Shown here: piece after piece, positions 16,980 to 26,188 of the stretch
How the letters are laid out: each line of letters starts with the position of its first letter
Numbering within the stretch: the first letter of the stretch is position 1
Source: an uncultured Aquitalea sp.
GTDB lineage: Bacteria > Pseudomonadota > Gammaproteobacteria > Burkholderiales > Chromobacteriaceae
NCBI RefSeq assembly: GCF_945957525.1
Contig: NZ_CAMFLA010000003.1
Span: 124,001 to 188,000, forward strand
Length of the DNA stretch: 64,000 nt
Direction: 5' to 3'
Notes under the pieces: generated by a model
Told to the model about the DNA's origin: nothing
Database searches by the model: none
The model's input: only the letters and a program-made list of their open reading frames with translations
Translations under genes and position numbers: made by a program

Positions 16980-17495
16980 ATGAAAGCAAAAACGATTCTG
17001 GCCGGGCTCTTGAGCATCATGGCCCTACACGCGGTCGCTGCGGCTGACGGCGGCGCGCTCTCCATCCGCAAAGGCGTCAGCACCACGCGCTGCCTCCATG
17101 ACGCCGATGTTCGCGACGATGCCGCCGCGGGCTCCTGCAGCAAGCGCCGCAAAGAGGCCGCCAGGGCAAGGGCCGCCCTGGAGGATACCGGCGTCTCTTT
17201 CCTGTACAGCGGCAAATGCGCTTACCGGTTTGCCGAAGGGCAGGCCCCGCATGTTTCCTTGAACGTGAGGAGCGGCCAGCTGACTGATATCTGCTTGCCC
17301 GCGGGCTGGCGCTTCCAGGCCACCGCCACCACCAACAACATGAACTGGCAGTTTTCCAGCCTGCCCACCATCGACAACATGATGCTGATGCGGCCGGTTG
17401 GCCCCGACGGCGCGGCGGCCACGGTGTGGATTTTCGCCGCTAGGCCGGACGGCAAGGTGCAAAAGCTTACCGTGGATGTCCGCATGACGCGCTGA
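16980..17495 (+). CDS. Exported protein, unknown (weak VirB9/TrbG-like pattern)
   Basis: 171 residues with a signal peptide (MKAKTILAGLLSIMALHAVAAA). After a basic, cysteine-containing stretch comes VSFLYSGKCAYRFAEGQAPHVSLNVRSGQLTDICLPAGWRF and MMLMRPVGPDGAAATVWIFAARPDGKVQKLTVDVRM. The order 'aromatic beta strand, lpaGw, then mRP, then t.wif..rpdg' recalls the N-domain of VirB9/TrbG secretion proteins, but no other secretion genes are near and I regard this as a hint only. Its start has no clear ribosome site. It stands alone. Confidence 0.6.
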   Translation: MKAKTILAGLLSIMALHAVAAADGGALSIRKGVSTTRCLHDADVRDDAAAGSCSKRRKEAARARAALEDTGVSFLYSGKCAYRFAEGQAPHVSLNVRSGQLTDICLPAGWRFQATATTNNMNWQFSSLPTIDNMMLMRPVGPDGAAATVWIFAARPDGKVQKLTVDVRMTR

Positions 17496-17540
17496 GTGGC
17501 TTCGGCCAACCGCGTTCCCTGCGGACAACGGGCCCATTGC

Positions 17541-17582
17541 AAAAAACCGGGCTGACACCGGAAGGCGTCAGTCCGGATTTTG
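17541..17582. terminator. Bidirectional terminator between convergent genes
   Basis: CCGGGCTGAC (17547-17556) pairs with GTCAGTCCGG (17567-17576); A-rich sequence lies on the left and T-rich on the right, so it can serve the exported-protein gene and the efflux operon. Confidence 0.85.
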
Positions 17583-17598
17583 TGTCTGCCCTTAGTGC

Positions 17599-19011
17599 TT
17601 ACTCTTTCTGCCAGCCACCGCCCAAGGCTAGGAACAGCTTGATTTGATCCTGCGCGATGCGCGCATCGGCGGCGGCCAGGGCTGCCTCCTCCTGCGCCAG
17701 ATTGCGGTCGGCGTCCAGGCTTTGTTGTACCGGTGCGCGACCGGCCTGGTGTATGCGTCGCGCGTCGTCCGCCAACTGACGGCTGTGCTGGTAGGCGGTT
17801 TGCAAGGCCTCGCGCTGACGCCAGTCTTGGCCGTAGGTGTTGAGCGCGGTTTCCGTTTCACGCAGCGCGTTCAGCACCACGCCGTCGAATCTGGCCAGCG
17901 CCAGGGCGCTGTCCGCTTCAGCGGAGGCGACGCGGGCGCGCGCGCCGCTGTCGGGAATTCGCCAGCTGATCAGCGGCCCCAGCCCGAAGTGCGCAGTGCG
18001 ACCGGAGCCGAGGTCTTCCAGCACACCGGTATAACTGGCGGACAGACCGAAGCTGATTTCAGGGTAAAGCTCGGCAGTACGCACACCGATAACGGCCACG
18101 GCGCCGGCCAGTTGGCGTTCTGCCTGGCGCACGTCTGGGCGGCGTTGCAGCAGCGAGCGGCCATCGCCCACCGGAATGGGGCGGGAAAGCGCGGGTTCCG
18201 TGTCGCAAGCGGGCAGCGTTTCGGCGGCTGCCGGCGGCTGGCCTTGCAGGGCGGCCAGTTGCAGGCGGCTGGTCTGGCGTTCTGCCTCCAGCGGCGGCAG
18301 TTGCGCCGCCTGCTGGGCCACTTGTTCCTGCGCGCGTTGCAGGTCGCTGTCCGTCAGTCGACCGGCGGTGCGCTGGCGTTGCGCCAGCGCCAGCGAGCGG
18401 CGGCTCAGGGCCAGTTGACGCTGGTGGATGGCGAGGGCATGCCCGGCCGAGCATTGGCGCAGGTAGGCGCGGGCGGTTTCCGCCGCCACGGTGACGCGGG
18501 CGGCGTCCACTGCGGCGGCCACGGCTTCGCTGTTGGCCTGCGCCGCTTCTTCGGCGCGGCGGAATTTTCCGAACAGGTCAAACTGGTAGGCGGCGCTGAA
18601 GCCCTCGTCGCCCACGTTGATCACCGGCATTTTTTCGTTGATGAGGTAGCTTTCGCCCGAGAAACGGCTGCGCTGCATGGCGGCGGAAATTTCCGCATGC
18701 GGGCCTTGCTCGGCCTTGACGCCGGTTTCCTGCGCCAGCGCCTTGCGCAGATTGGCCTCGGCTGCGCGCAGGTCGGTATTGGCCTTGAGCGCCCGTTCTA
18801 CCTGCGCGTTGAGTTTTTCATCCTGATACAAACGCCACCATTGGCCGGCCGGCGCATCGGGCGAGGTGAGTCCGCCGGCAGGCGGGGTCAGCGCCCGCTG
18901 GGCGTACGGAGAGGACAGCGCCGCTTCTGCGGGCAGGTGGTAGTCGGGGCCGACGCTGGCACAACCGGCCAGCGCGGCCAGCGGCGGAATCAGCCAGAGC
19001 GTGCGTTTCAC
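17599..19011 (-). CDS. NodT-family outer-membrane efflux lipoprotein
   Basis: 470 residues of the TolC-like RND/MFP outer-membrane channel family. The lipobox is LAALAGCASVGPDYH with the lipidated Cys near residue 17. Two repeats of the outer-membrane efflux domain follow, with long heptad-like helices such as VAAETARAYLRQCSAGHALAIHQRQLALSRRSLALAQRQRTAGRLTDSDLQRAQEQ and RETETALNTYGQDWRQREALQ. It is the last gene of marR-aaeB-aaeX-aaeA-nodT and overlaps the membrane-fusion gene by 4 nt, so it supplies the outer-membrane exit for this pump. Confidence 0.93.
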   Translation of the reverse strand: MKRTLWLIPPLAALAGCASVGPDYHLPAEAALSSPYAQRALTPPAGGLTSPDAPAGQWWRLYQDEKLNAQVERALKANTDLRAAEANLRKALAQETGVKAEQGPHAEISAAMQRSRFSGESYLINEKMPVINVGDEGFSAAYQFDLFGKFRRAEEAAQANSEAVAAAVDAARVTVAAETARAYLRQCSAGHALAIHQRQLALSRRSLALAQRQRTAGRLTDSDLQRAQEQVAQQAAQLPPLEAERQTSRLQLAALQGQPPAAAETLPACDTEPALSRPIPVGDGRSLLQRRPDVRQAERQLAGAVAVIGVRTAELYPEISFGLSASYTGVLEDLGSGRTAHFGLGPLISWRIPDSGARARVASAEADSALALARFDGVVLNALRETETALNTYGQDWRQREALQTAYQHSRQLADDARRIHQAGRAPVQQSLDADRNLAQEEAALAAADARIAQDQIKLFLALGGGWQKE

Positions 19012-19886
19012 TGACGGCCTCCGTTTTTCTCGTCCAGCACCACGGTGACCGTGCGGCCGGCGATCAGGCGGACATCGCCGGGCACGGCGTCCAGGCTTAC
19101 CCGTACCGGAATGCGCTGTGCCAGCCGTACCCAGTTGAAGGTGGGGTTGACGTTGGGTAGCAGTGAGCTGCCTTCATTGCGGTCGCGGTCTTCAATGCCG
19201 GCGGCGATGCTGCTGACGTGCCCGCGCAGCACGCCACCGCCCATGATGCGCAGCTCGGCCGGCTGGCCAAGGCGGATGCGGTTGAGCTTGGTTTCTTCAA
19301 AGTAGCCGTCCACGTGGAAGGAGGCCGCGTCCACCAGCGATAGCGCCGGCTTGCCGGTGAGGACGTAGTCGCCGGCGCGCGGCAGGCGGTCGTTGACATA
19401 GCCGTCCACCGGGCTGGTGATGACGGTACGCTGCAGGTTGAGTTCGGCCAGTTCCACCGCGCTGCGGGCGGCGGCCAGCGAGGCGGACTCTTCGGCTAGC
19501 CGGGTGTTGCCTTGTTCCACGGTTTCGGCGGCCAACAGATCGGACAGGGATTTGTTGCGCGAGGCTTCGCGCTGGGCTTGGCTCAGGCTGGCTTCGGTCT
19601 TGCGCAGGGCGGCCTGTGCCTGGGTCAGCGCCAGCCGGTAACGGGCCTGATCCACCACAAACAGCACCTGGCCGCGCTTCACCAGCTGGTTGTCGCGCAC
19701 CTTCACCTCGCTGATCAGGCCGGCCACATCCGGCGCCACCGTCACCACATTGGCGCGGATGCGGCCGTCTCGCGTCCACGGTGCGGCGGTGTAGTAGTCC
19801 CACAGGTGTTGTCCTACCACGATAGCCACCGCCACCGTGGCCAGCGTCAGGGCCACCGGGCCCGCTTTTTTCTTCCAGTTGTTCAT
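19008..19886 (-). CDS. aaeA: HlyD-type membrane-fusion protein of an AaeA-like pump
   Basis: 292 residues with one N-terminal membrane helix (VALTLATVAVAIVVGQHLW), a lipoyl-like half motif TRDGRIRANVVTVAPDVAGLISEVKVRDNQLVKRGQVLFVVD, an alpha-hairpin (about 90-160) and the second half VITSPVDGYVNDRLPRAGDYV. AaeA with AaeB exports aromatic carboxylic acids such as p-hydroxybenzoate. The start at 19884-19886 overlaps the aaeX stop by one base (TAATG), fixing it over a longer reading. Confidence 0.92.
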   Translation of the reverse strand: MNNWKKKAGPVALTLATVAVAIVVGQHLWDYYTAAPWTRDGRIRANVVTVAPDVAGLISEVKVRDNQLVKRGQVLFVVDQARYRLALTQAQAALRKTEASLSQAQREASRNKSLSDLLAAETVEQGNTRLAEESASLAAARSAVELAELNLQRTVITSPVDGYVNDRLPRAGDYVLTGKPALSLVDAASFHVDGYFEETKLNRIRLGQPAELRIMGGGVLRGHVSSIAAGIEDRDRNEGSSLLPNVNPTFNWVRLAQRIPVRVSLDAVPGDVRLIAGRTVTVVLDEKNGGRQ

Positions 19887-20092
19887 TATCGCCATCCGTG
19901 CGTCAGTGCGGTCAGTGCGCCCAGTACGATCACGTACAGGGCAAAGTTCATAAGGGAGCGGTGCCATACCAGCCGGTAAAAACCGATGTGGGCCAGCAGA
20001 ACGCGCAGCAGCGCGGTAATGCCGAAGGCCAGCGTCATCATCAGGAGCAGGCTGGGGAAATACACCCCGTAAATTTCGAATTCGCCAATCAC
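19886..20092 (-). CDS. aaeX: DUF1656 small membrane protein AaeX
   Basis: 68 residues, with two predicted membrane helices (YFPSLLLMMTLAFGITALLRVLLA and LMNFALYVIVLGALTALT) and the family motif GVYFPSLL. AaeX is always found between or beside AaeA and AaeB genes; its exact role is unknown. It overlaps aaeB by 4 nt and aaeA by 1 nt. Confidence 0.93.
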   Translation of the reverse strand: MIGEFEIYGVYFPSLLLMMTLAFGITALLRVLLAHIGFYRLVWHRSLMNFALYVIVLGALTALTHGWR

Positions 20093-22140
20093 GCGGCGTC
20101 TCCTTGTGTTGTTGGCTCGCCGGGTCGGGCCGGGTCGGGCGCGCCCTGGAACAGGGTCAGCCTCAGTTCCACCAGCGCATGCAGTACGATGGGCAATTGC
20201 GCTTGTCTGCCGCCGGCGCCGTTAGTCAGCGCCAGCGCGCTGTCCAGACTATGCAGCAGGCTTGTCGGAGCGGGCCGGGTGCGGCCCTGCTCGGCCTGAT
20301 GCTGAAAGTGTCGGCCCAGTTGATCCAGCACCTGCCGGGTGGCGACGTCGATGTTGTCGGAAAGATGTCCGAGCGCGCGCTGCAGATGCAGGGCGGCAAA
20401 GCCCACGCGCAGTTCGCCGAAGGCCGTGTGGATGTGGTTGGGCTCGCCGGACGCTAGCCGGGGAATAAGCTGGCCCAGCCGGTCAAGAAGGCGGGAGGTG
20501 AGCCGGGCGTGGGCGGCGTCCGGCAGCGGCGACGCGCATTCGGCCAGATCCCGCCAGTTGGCTTTCTGCAGCCGTTTGATGGCCATTTCCACGCCAAAGG
20601 GTCGTACCAGCTTGTTGAAGAAAAGTGCGAACAGCACGCCCGCCACCGTGGCGACGTTGCCGTTGAAGAAAGCGGTGAAGTCGGTGTCGTACGCGCCTTG
20701 CAGGCTGAGGAAGGTGGCGGTGTTCACCGTCAGCATCATGGCGATGGTGGTGAATTGCGGCCGGGTAAACAGCGTGCCCGCCAGCAGGAAGGGCAGCGCC
20801 AGCATCATCACCAGCATTTCAAAGGTGTAGGCCGAAGGAATCACCAGAAACAGCAGGATGGTGGTGAAAGCTATGCTGACCACCGCGCCCCAGAGGAAGG
20901 TACGCATCATCGGCACCGGTTCGTCCAGCGAGGCGAAGAAGCAAGACACGATAGCCACCATGATGACTGCGCCGGCGCCGTCCACCCAACCGATGTTGAT
21001 CCACAGCAGGCAGGCCAGAAAGATGGCGGCGGCGGCAATCAGCGAGGAGAACGCGATCATGCCGTAATCCACGTGCCGCGCCTTGCCGTTGATGGGCCAG
21101 TGGCGGTAAGCCGGCTTCCAGCCCAGATTGTCGTGCGGGTGGGCGATGTTCCATTGCAGTTGCCGGCAGTCCAGCCACAGGTTAACCAGCGCTTGCAGCC
21201 GCGCCACCGCGTGGGCGCGCACCAGCTCGCTCCAGCCCAGCGGCTTGCCGCCGGCGCGCGTCTGCATGCCAAGCCGGCGCTGGATCAGCGCGGCCTTGCG
21301 TCGGGAAAGCTGCGCGTCCTGTTCGCCCATCCATTCGCTGATGTCGCCCAGGTCGGCCAGCATGGCGTCGCTGATGCCGTCGCTGCGTTTTTGCAGCGCC
21401 TGCCGGGTAGTGGTGAGTGAGGACAGCACCGGCAGCAGCATGCTCATGCGGCCGCGCAGGGCGCGCGCTTGCGACACGGTGCGAAAACTTGGGGCGTCGT
21501 AGGACAGGTGCGAGATGAAGTGCTCCAGCGACTGGATGTCCGCCGCCAGTCGGGGGCGAACGGCGGCGCTGTCTGCCGGCGCGGGCGACAGCAGGCCGGC
21601 CGCCCAGTGGCGGGCGTCTTCCAGCCAGCTGTGAATGCGGGCGGAGAAAATCTTGTCCACTTTGCCGGGCAGCACCAGGGCCGACACCACACTGGCGCAG
21701 ACGATGCCCAGCACGATTTCCTCGCTGCGGGCCACGGCGGTATTGAACACTTCCTGCGGCTGATTGAGGCCCGGCAGGGCGATCATCGGCAAACTGTAGG
21801 CGGACAGCATGAACAGATAGCTGCGCGGCGTGCGGTCCAGCAGCGATACGGTCAGTAGGGTGCCGGTCCACAGCGCCACCGCCAGGCTCAGCAGGACGGG
21901 CGCGTCCACCAGCAAGGGCACCAGCAGTACGGCGGCGGATGCGCCCAGCAGCGTGCCGCCCACCCGGTAGGCCGCCTTGGAACGAGTGGCCCCGCTCAGC
22001 GGGTTGGCCACCACGTACACCGTGGCCATGGCCCAGTACGGGCGCGGCAGGGACAGCGCCATCGCCAGATACAGGGCCAGCATGGAGGCGGCGAAGGCTT
22101 TCAGTGAAAACAGCCAGTCGCGCCAGGAAGGCAGGGTCAC
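20089..22140 (-). CDS. aaeB: FUSC-family efflux permease AaeB
   Basis: 683 residues of the aromatic acid exporter (FUSC/AaeB) family. There are two bundles of membrane helices (about 15-165 and 370-520), each followed by a cytoplasmic helical part, for example MALSLPRPYWAMATVYVVANPLSGATRSKAAYRVGGTLLGA. The motif PYWAMATVYVV near the start is characteristic. It is the energy-coupled inner-membrane part of the AaeXAB-NodT pump. The marR gene lies 3 nt upstream, so the regulator and pump are cotranscribed. Confidence 0.93.
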   Translation of the reverse strand: MTLPSWRDWLFSLKAFAASMLALYLAMALSLPRPYWAMATVYVVANPLSGATRSKAAYRVGGTLLGASAAVLLVPLLVDAPVLLSLAVALWTGTLLTVSLLDRTPRSYLFMLSAYSLPMIALPGLNQPQEVFNTAVARSEEIVLGIVCASVVSALVLPGKVDKIFSARIHSWLEDARHWAAGLLSPAPADSAAVRPRLAADIQSLEHFISHLSYDAPSFRTVSQARALRGRMSMLLPVLSSLTTTRQALQKRSDGISDAMLADLGDISEWMGEQDAQLSRRKAALIQRRLGMQTRAGGKPLGWSELVRAHAVARLQALVNLWLDCRQLQWNIAHPHDNLGWKPAYRHWPINGKARHVDYGMIAFSSLIAAAAIFLACLLWINIGWVDGAGAVIMVAIVSCFFASLDEPVPMMRTFLWGAVVSIAFTTILLFLVIPSAYTFEMLVMMLALPFLLAGTLFTRPQFTTIAMMLTVNTATFLSLQGAYDTDFTAFFNGNVATVAGVLFALFFNKLVRPFGVEMAIKRLQKANWRDLAECASPLPDAAHARLTSRLLDRLGQLIPRLASGEPNHIHTAFGELRVGFAALHLQRALGHLSDNIDVATRQVLDQLGRHFQHQAEQGRTRPAPTSLLHSLDSALALTNGAGGRQAQLPIVLHALVELRLTLFQGAPDPARPGEPTTQGDAA

Positions 22141-22143
22141 GCG

Positions 22144-22593
22144 TCAGTCCTCCGCCGGCGTCTTGAACGCCTTTTCTACAGCGTCGAACACTTTCAGCGT
22201 GGCTTCAAGCTCGTGTTTGCCGATATCGGCAAACACTTGCGCGCGCAGGGCGATCAGCCTGGCTTCGACGTCGGCGCGCAGCGCGCTGCCGGCTTCGGTA
22301 TACCACAGGGTGTTGGAGCGGCGGTCGCTGGGGGATTTCTCGCGGCGGATCAGCCCGGCGTTGGCCAGTTGATCCAGCAAACGCACCAGCGAAGAGCCTT
22401 CGATGCCGATTTCCTCGGCCAGCGCGATCTGGTTGCAGCCTTCGCCCAGGCGGCCGATGAAGTAGAGCGCCGACATTTCCGGTTCGGTGAGGCCGGCGCC
22501 GGACAAGGATTGCTGCACAACGTGACGCCACTTGAGCCCGACATGAAAGATGGCGCGGGAGACATTCTGGCGAATGAGATCGATTTCCTGCAT
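22144..22593 (-). CDS. MarR-family regulator of the aae-type efflux operon
   Basis: 149 residues of the MarR winged-helix fold: LSGAGLTEPEMSALYFIGRLGEGCNQIALAEEIGIEGSSLVRLLDQLANAGLIRREKSPSDRRSNTLWYTEAG. It heads the efflux operon and probably represses it until an aromatic acid or related ligand binds. The ATG at 22591-22593 has a GGAAAT ribosome site; a TTG start at 22623 would put the operator palindrome inside the gene and is less likely. Confidence 0.9.
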   Translation of the reverse strand: MQEIDLIRQNVSRAIFHVGLKWRHVVQQSLSGAGLTEPEMSALYFIGRLGEGCNQIALAEEIGIEGSSLVRLLDQLANAGLIRREKSPSDRRSNTLWYTEAGSALRADVEARLIALRAQVFADIGKHELEATLKVFDAVEKAFKTPAED

Positions 22594-22602
22594 TTTATTT
22601 CC

Positions 22603-22627
22603 ATTCAAATGATTTGAATTCAAATCA
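22603..22627. promoter_or_regulatory. MarR operator: overlapping palindromes
   Basis: TGATTTGAATTCAAATCA (22610-22627) is a perfect 18-bp palindrome. It overlaps a second inverted repeat, ATTCAAAT-G-ATTTGAAT (22603-22619). Both sit within 35 nt upstream of the marR start codon. Confidence 0.85.
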
Positions 22628-22720
22628 ATTATTGATCAGGCAAATCGCTTTGGCAAGCGCGTTGTGGCGGAGTAGGGGCGGATGCGGGAAATCCGCCGCC
22701 ACGCGCTGTGCCTGTCGCTC

Positions 22721-23895
<1,175 letters not shown>

Positions 23896-23913
23896 ACCCC
23901 TCACAGCGCACAA

Positions 23914-23943
23914 CAAAAAGCCCGGCCATGCCGGGCTTTTTGC
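23914..23943 (+). terminator. Intrinsic terminator after the deaminase gene
   Basis: AAAAAGCCCGG pairs with CCGGGCTTTTT around a CCATG-type loop, about 20 nt after the stop. Confidence 0.92.
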
Positions 23944-24192
23944 TTGCAGGCTGCGCACACCGCTTGCAGCGGGCGGCGCAGCGAAGCAGGGCAATTTCAA
24001 CGGGGGCCTCAATACGCGAATTGGGGCGCAGTGATGCAAATTTCCTACATCGGCCCTGCTGTCTTGCCCGGAAACTTTGCGCTAGCTCCAAGAAAACGAC
24101 AAAAAAAATGACTTGTTCATATTCAGGCGGGATAATCGCTTGGAATTGTTTCTACACTCAGTCATCAATCGCTTCCGTTCTTGGGGATGTGC

Positions 24193-24714
24193 ATGAAAAC
24201 CAGACTTTCCATTTATGGCGGCCTGCTGGCGCTGGCTTTGCTGGCCGGTTGTGCCGCGCCGCAACAGCAGCAGGGCGTCAGCATCAGTCAGACTTCTCGC
24301 GGCGTGGAGATCAGCTCCAGCGATTCCATCCTGTTTGATTCCGGCAAGTACGAGATCAACAGCGGCGGCGGCGTGTTTCTCGACCGCGTGGCCGACCTGT
24401 TGAAAAACAAGACCCGCAACAGCGTCATCATCGAAGGCCATACCGACAACGTCGGCCGCGCTGATTACAACCAGGAACTGTCCGAGCTGCGCGCCTTGTC
24501 GGTGGCCAAGGCGCTGGTGGATCGAGGCGTGTCCAAAACCCGCATGAAAGCGCAGGGCTACGGCGCCAGCCGCCCGGTGGCGGACAATGGCAGCGAAGCC
24601 GGGCGCCGCCGCAACCGCCGCACCGACATCATCATCTTGGGCGAGAAAAAAGAAAATCTGGGCAACGACCCCTTCGCCGATCTGGTAGGCAAGATCAAGA
24701 ACCTGTTCCAGTAA
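24193..24714 (+). CDS. OmpA-family peptidoglycan-binding lipoprotein
   Basis: 173 residues. The lipobox is LALLAGCAAPQ with the Cys near residue 20. The OmpA C-terminal domain (about 45-150) contains ILFDSGKYEINSGGGVFLDRVADLL, IIEGHTDNVGRADYNQELSELRALSVAKALVDRGV and GYGASRPVADNGSEAGRRRNRRTDI, the peptidoglycan-binding signature. Start ATG at 24193 is preceded by GGGGA at a proper distance; upstream TTG and ATG are alternatives. It leads a four-gene run with zinc-ribbon proteins. Confidence 0.9.
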   Translation: MKTRLSIYGGLLALALLAGCAAPQQQQGVSISQTSRGVEISSSDSILFDSGKYEINSGGGVFLDRVADLLKNKTRNSVIIEGHTDNVGRADYNQELSELRALSVAKALVDRGVSKTRMKAQGYGASRPVADNGSEAGRRRNRRTDIIILGEKKENLGNDPFADLVGKIKNLFQ

Positions 24715-24772
24715 TCCCCCCGTCAGCGGATCGCATGAGCCGATCCGCCGCCAAAACAAGAAAGATGCTGCC

Positions 24773-26125
24773 ATGGCCGACTGTTCAGCCTGCCACAAAC
24801 CCAATCCCGAGCACGCCAAGTTCTGCCAGTACTGCGGCGCGACGCAAGCCGCTCCAGCAGGCGATCCCGCCTGCGCGAGCTGCGGCAAGCCCAATCCGCC
24901 GGGGCGCAAATTTTGCGCCGGCTGCGGCACACGCTTGCAAGCCGCAGCCAGCCCGACGCCCGAGCCGGTGCTTGCCGCGTCGCCCGCCATCAATTGTCCG
25001 CATTGTTCTGCGGTGAATGACGCCAAGCGCAAATTCTGCGCCCAGTGCGGCGGCGGCTTGCAAGCGACTGCGGCAGCGGTTGAACCTGCACCGGTGACCC
25101 GCGTCGAGCCGGAAATCACCGAACCCGCCGCGCCGGCAACGTTGGCCGAAGCGCCGCAGCAGTCGGCAGCGGAAGCCGTGCCGGTTGTCGAGCCTGCTCC
25201 GGTGACCCACGTCGAACCGGAAATCACCGAACCCGCCGCGCCGGCAACGTTGGCCGAAGCGCCGCAGCAGCCTGTGGCGGTGGCCGAGCCGGTCGTCGAG
25301 CCTGCTCCGATGACCCACGTCGAGCCGGAAATCACCGAACCCGTAGCACCAGCAACGTTGGCCGAAGCGCCGCAGCAGCCTGTGGCGGAGGCCGAGCCGG
25401 TTATCGAGCCTGCACCGGTGACCCACGTCGAGCCGGAAATCACCAAACCCGTAGCGCCGGCAATGTTGGCCGAAGCGCCGCAGCAGCCTGTGGCGGAAGT
25501 CGCCGAGCCGGTAGCGATTGCCGTGAAAACAGCACCCGCCCCGACCTTGTCGGTGTTCACGCAAGAAAAAGCCTCCGACCCGCAGCCGGAGCCCGCCCAA
25601 ACCAAGGGAGACAAGCCGTCCTCGCGCAAATGGATCTACCTTGCCGCGGCCGGAGCGGCCGGGGTGCTCGTGGCGGTGGCCGGGGTCATGCTGAGCAGCC
25701 GCATGCCGACGATGACACCAACAACGAAAGGCGTGAACGCCAGCGCGCCCGCAGCGCAAGCGCCGCAGACGCTGGCGCCGGGCACGCACATTGTGGACAG
25801 CAAGGACGCTTCCGAGCCTGCGCCGCTGCCGCCGCTCAAGCAGGCAGCCAGCGCGCCCGCAGCCAGCGCGCCGGCCAGCGACGCCGCTCCGCTTGTTCCC
25901 GCCGCGCCGGCAGCGCCAGAGAAGCCGGTCAGACAGGCCGCGCCCAATCCCGAGCCGCCCATGCCGCCGGAAACCGATGCCGCGCCGGTGAAGAAGGCCG
26001 ACAGCAAGGTGCATGAAGCCAAGAGCGCGGAGGCAAAGAAGCCTGCGACCAAGGCCGACAATTCGGTGGAAGCGCTGCGAAAGAAGAAAGAAGAGCTGCT
26101 CAAGCAGCTTCGTCAAAGCAACTGA
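24773..26125 (+). CDS. Zinc-ribbon membrane protein with tandem coding repeats
   Basis: 450 residues, unknown function. Three CxxC...CxxC zinc ribbons lie at about 4-21, 34-51 and 75-92 (for example CSACHKPNPEHAKFCQYCG). Then four tandem 36-residue repeats rich in Pro, Ala and Glu (about 103-246), one membrane helix (WIYLAAAGAAGVLVAVAGVML, about 287-307), a long Ala/Pro-rich segment and a charged C-terminal coiled stretch ending LRKKKEELLKQLRQSN. This suggests a cytoplasmic zinc domain tethered to a periplasmic arm. It is followed by two more zinc-ribbon genes. Confidence 0.8.
   Translation: MADCSACHKPNPEHAKFCQYCGATQAAPAGDPACASCGKPNPPGRKFCAGCGTRLQAAASPTPEPVLAASPAINCPHCSAVNDAKRKFCAQCGGGLQATAAAVEPAPVTRVEPEITEPAAPATLAEAPQQSAAEAVPVVEPAPVTHVEPEITEPAAPATLAEAPQQPVAVAEPVVEPAPMTHVEPEITEPVAPATLAEAPQQPVAEAEPVIEPAPVTHVEPEITKPVAPAMLAEAPQQPVAEVAEPVAIAVKTAPAPTLSVFTQEKASDPQPEPAQTKGDKPSSRKWIYLAAAGAAGVLVAVAGVMLSSRMPTMTPTTKGVNASAPAAQAPQTLAPGTHIVDSKDASEPAPLPPLKQAASAPAASAPASDAAPLVPAAPAAPEKPVRQAAPNPEPPMPPETDAAPVKKADSKVHEAKSAEAKKPATKADNSVEALRKKKEELLKQLRQSN
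25079..25510 (+). repeat. Four in-frame tandem repeats of 108 bp
   Basis: Each unit encodes 36 residues of the form VEPAPVTHVEPEITEPxAP followed by ATLAEAPQQPVAxAEPV. The DNA copies are highly similar, with a 3-nt addition at the end of the last unit. Copy number is likely to vary by slippage or recombination. Each unit contains one GTTGGCCGAAG. Confidence 0.9.
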
Positions 26126-26188
26126 GGCCGCCGCGTCTTGGACGATTCCGCCGGCAGGCGCGGCTTGGCCCGCCGGCTTTAATTTTGG

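Noticed and set aside
24082-25629. A 515-codon open frame on the minus strand with Gly/Ser-rich repeats
   Set aside because: It is the antisense of the tandem 108-bp repeat and zinc-ribbon gene; it has no ribosome site and its repeats only mirror the plus-strand repeats.
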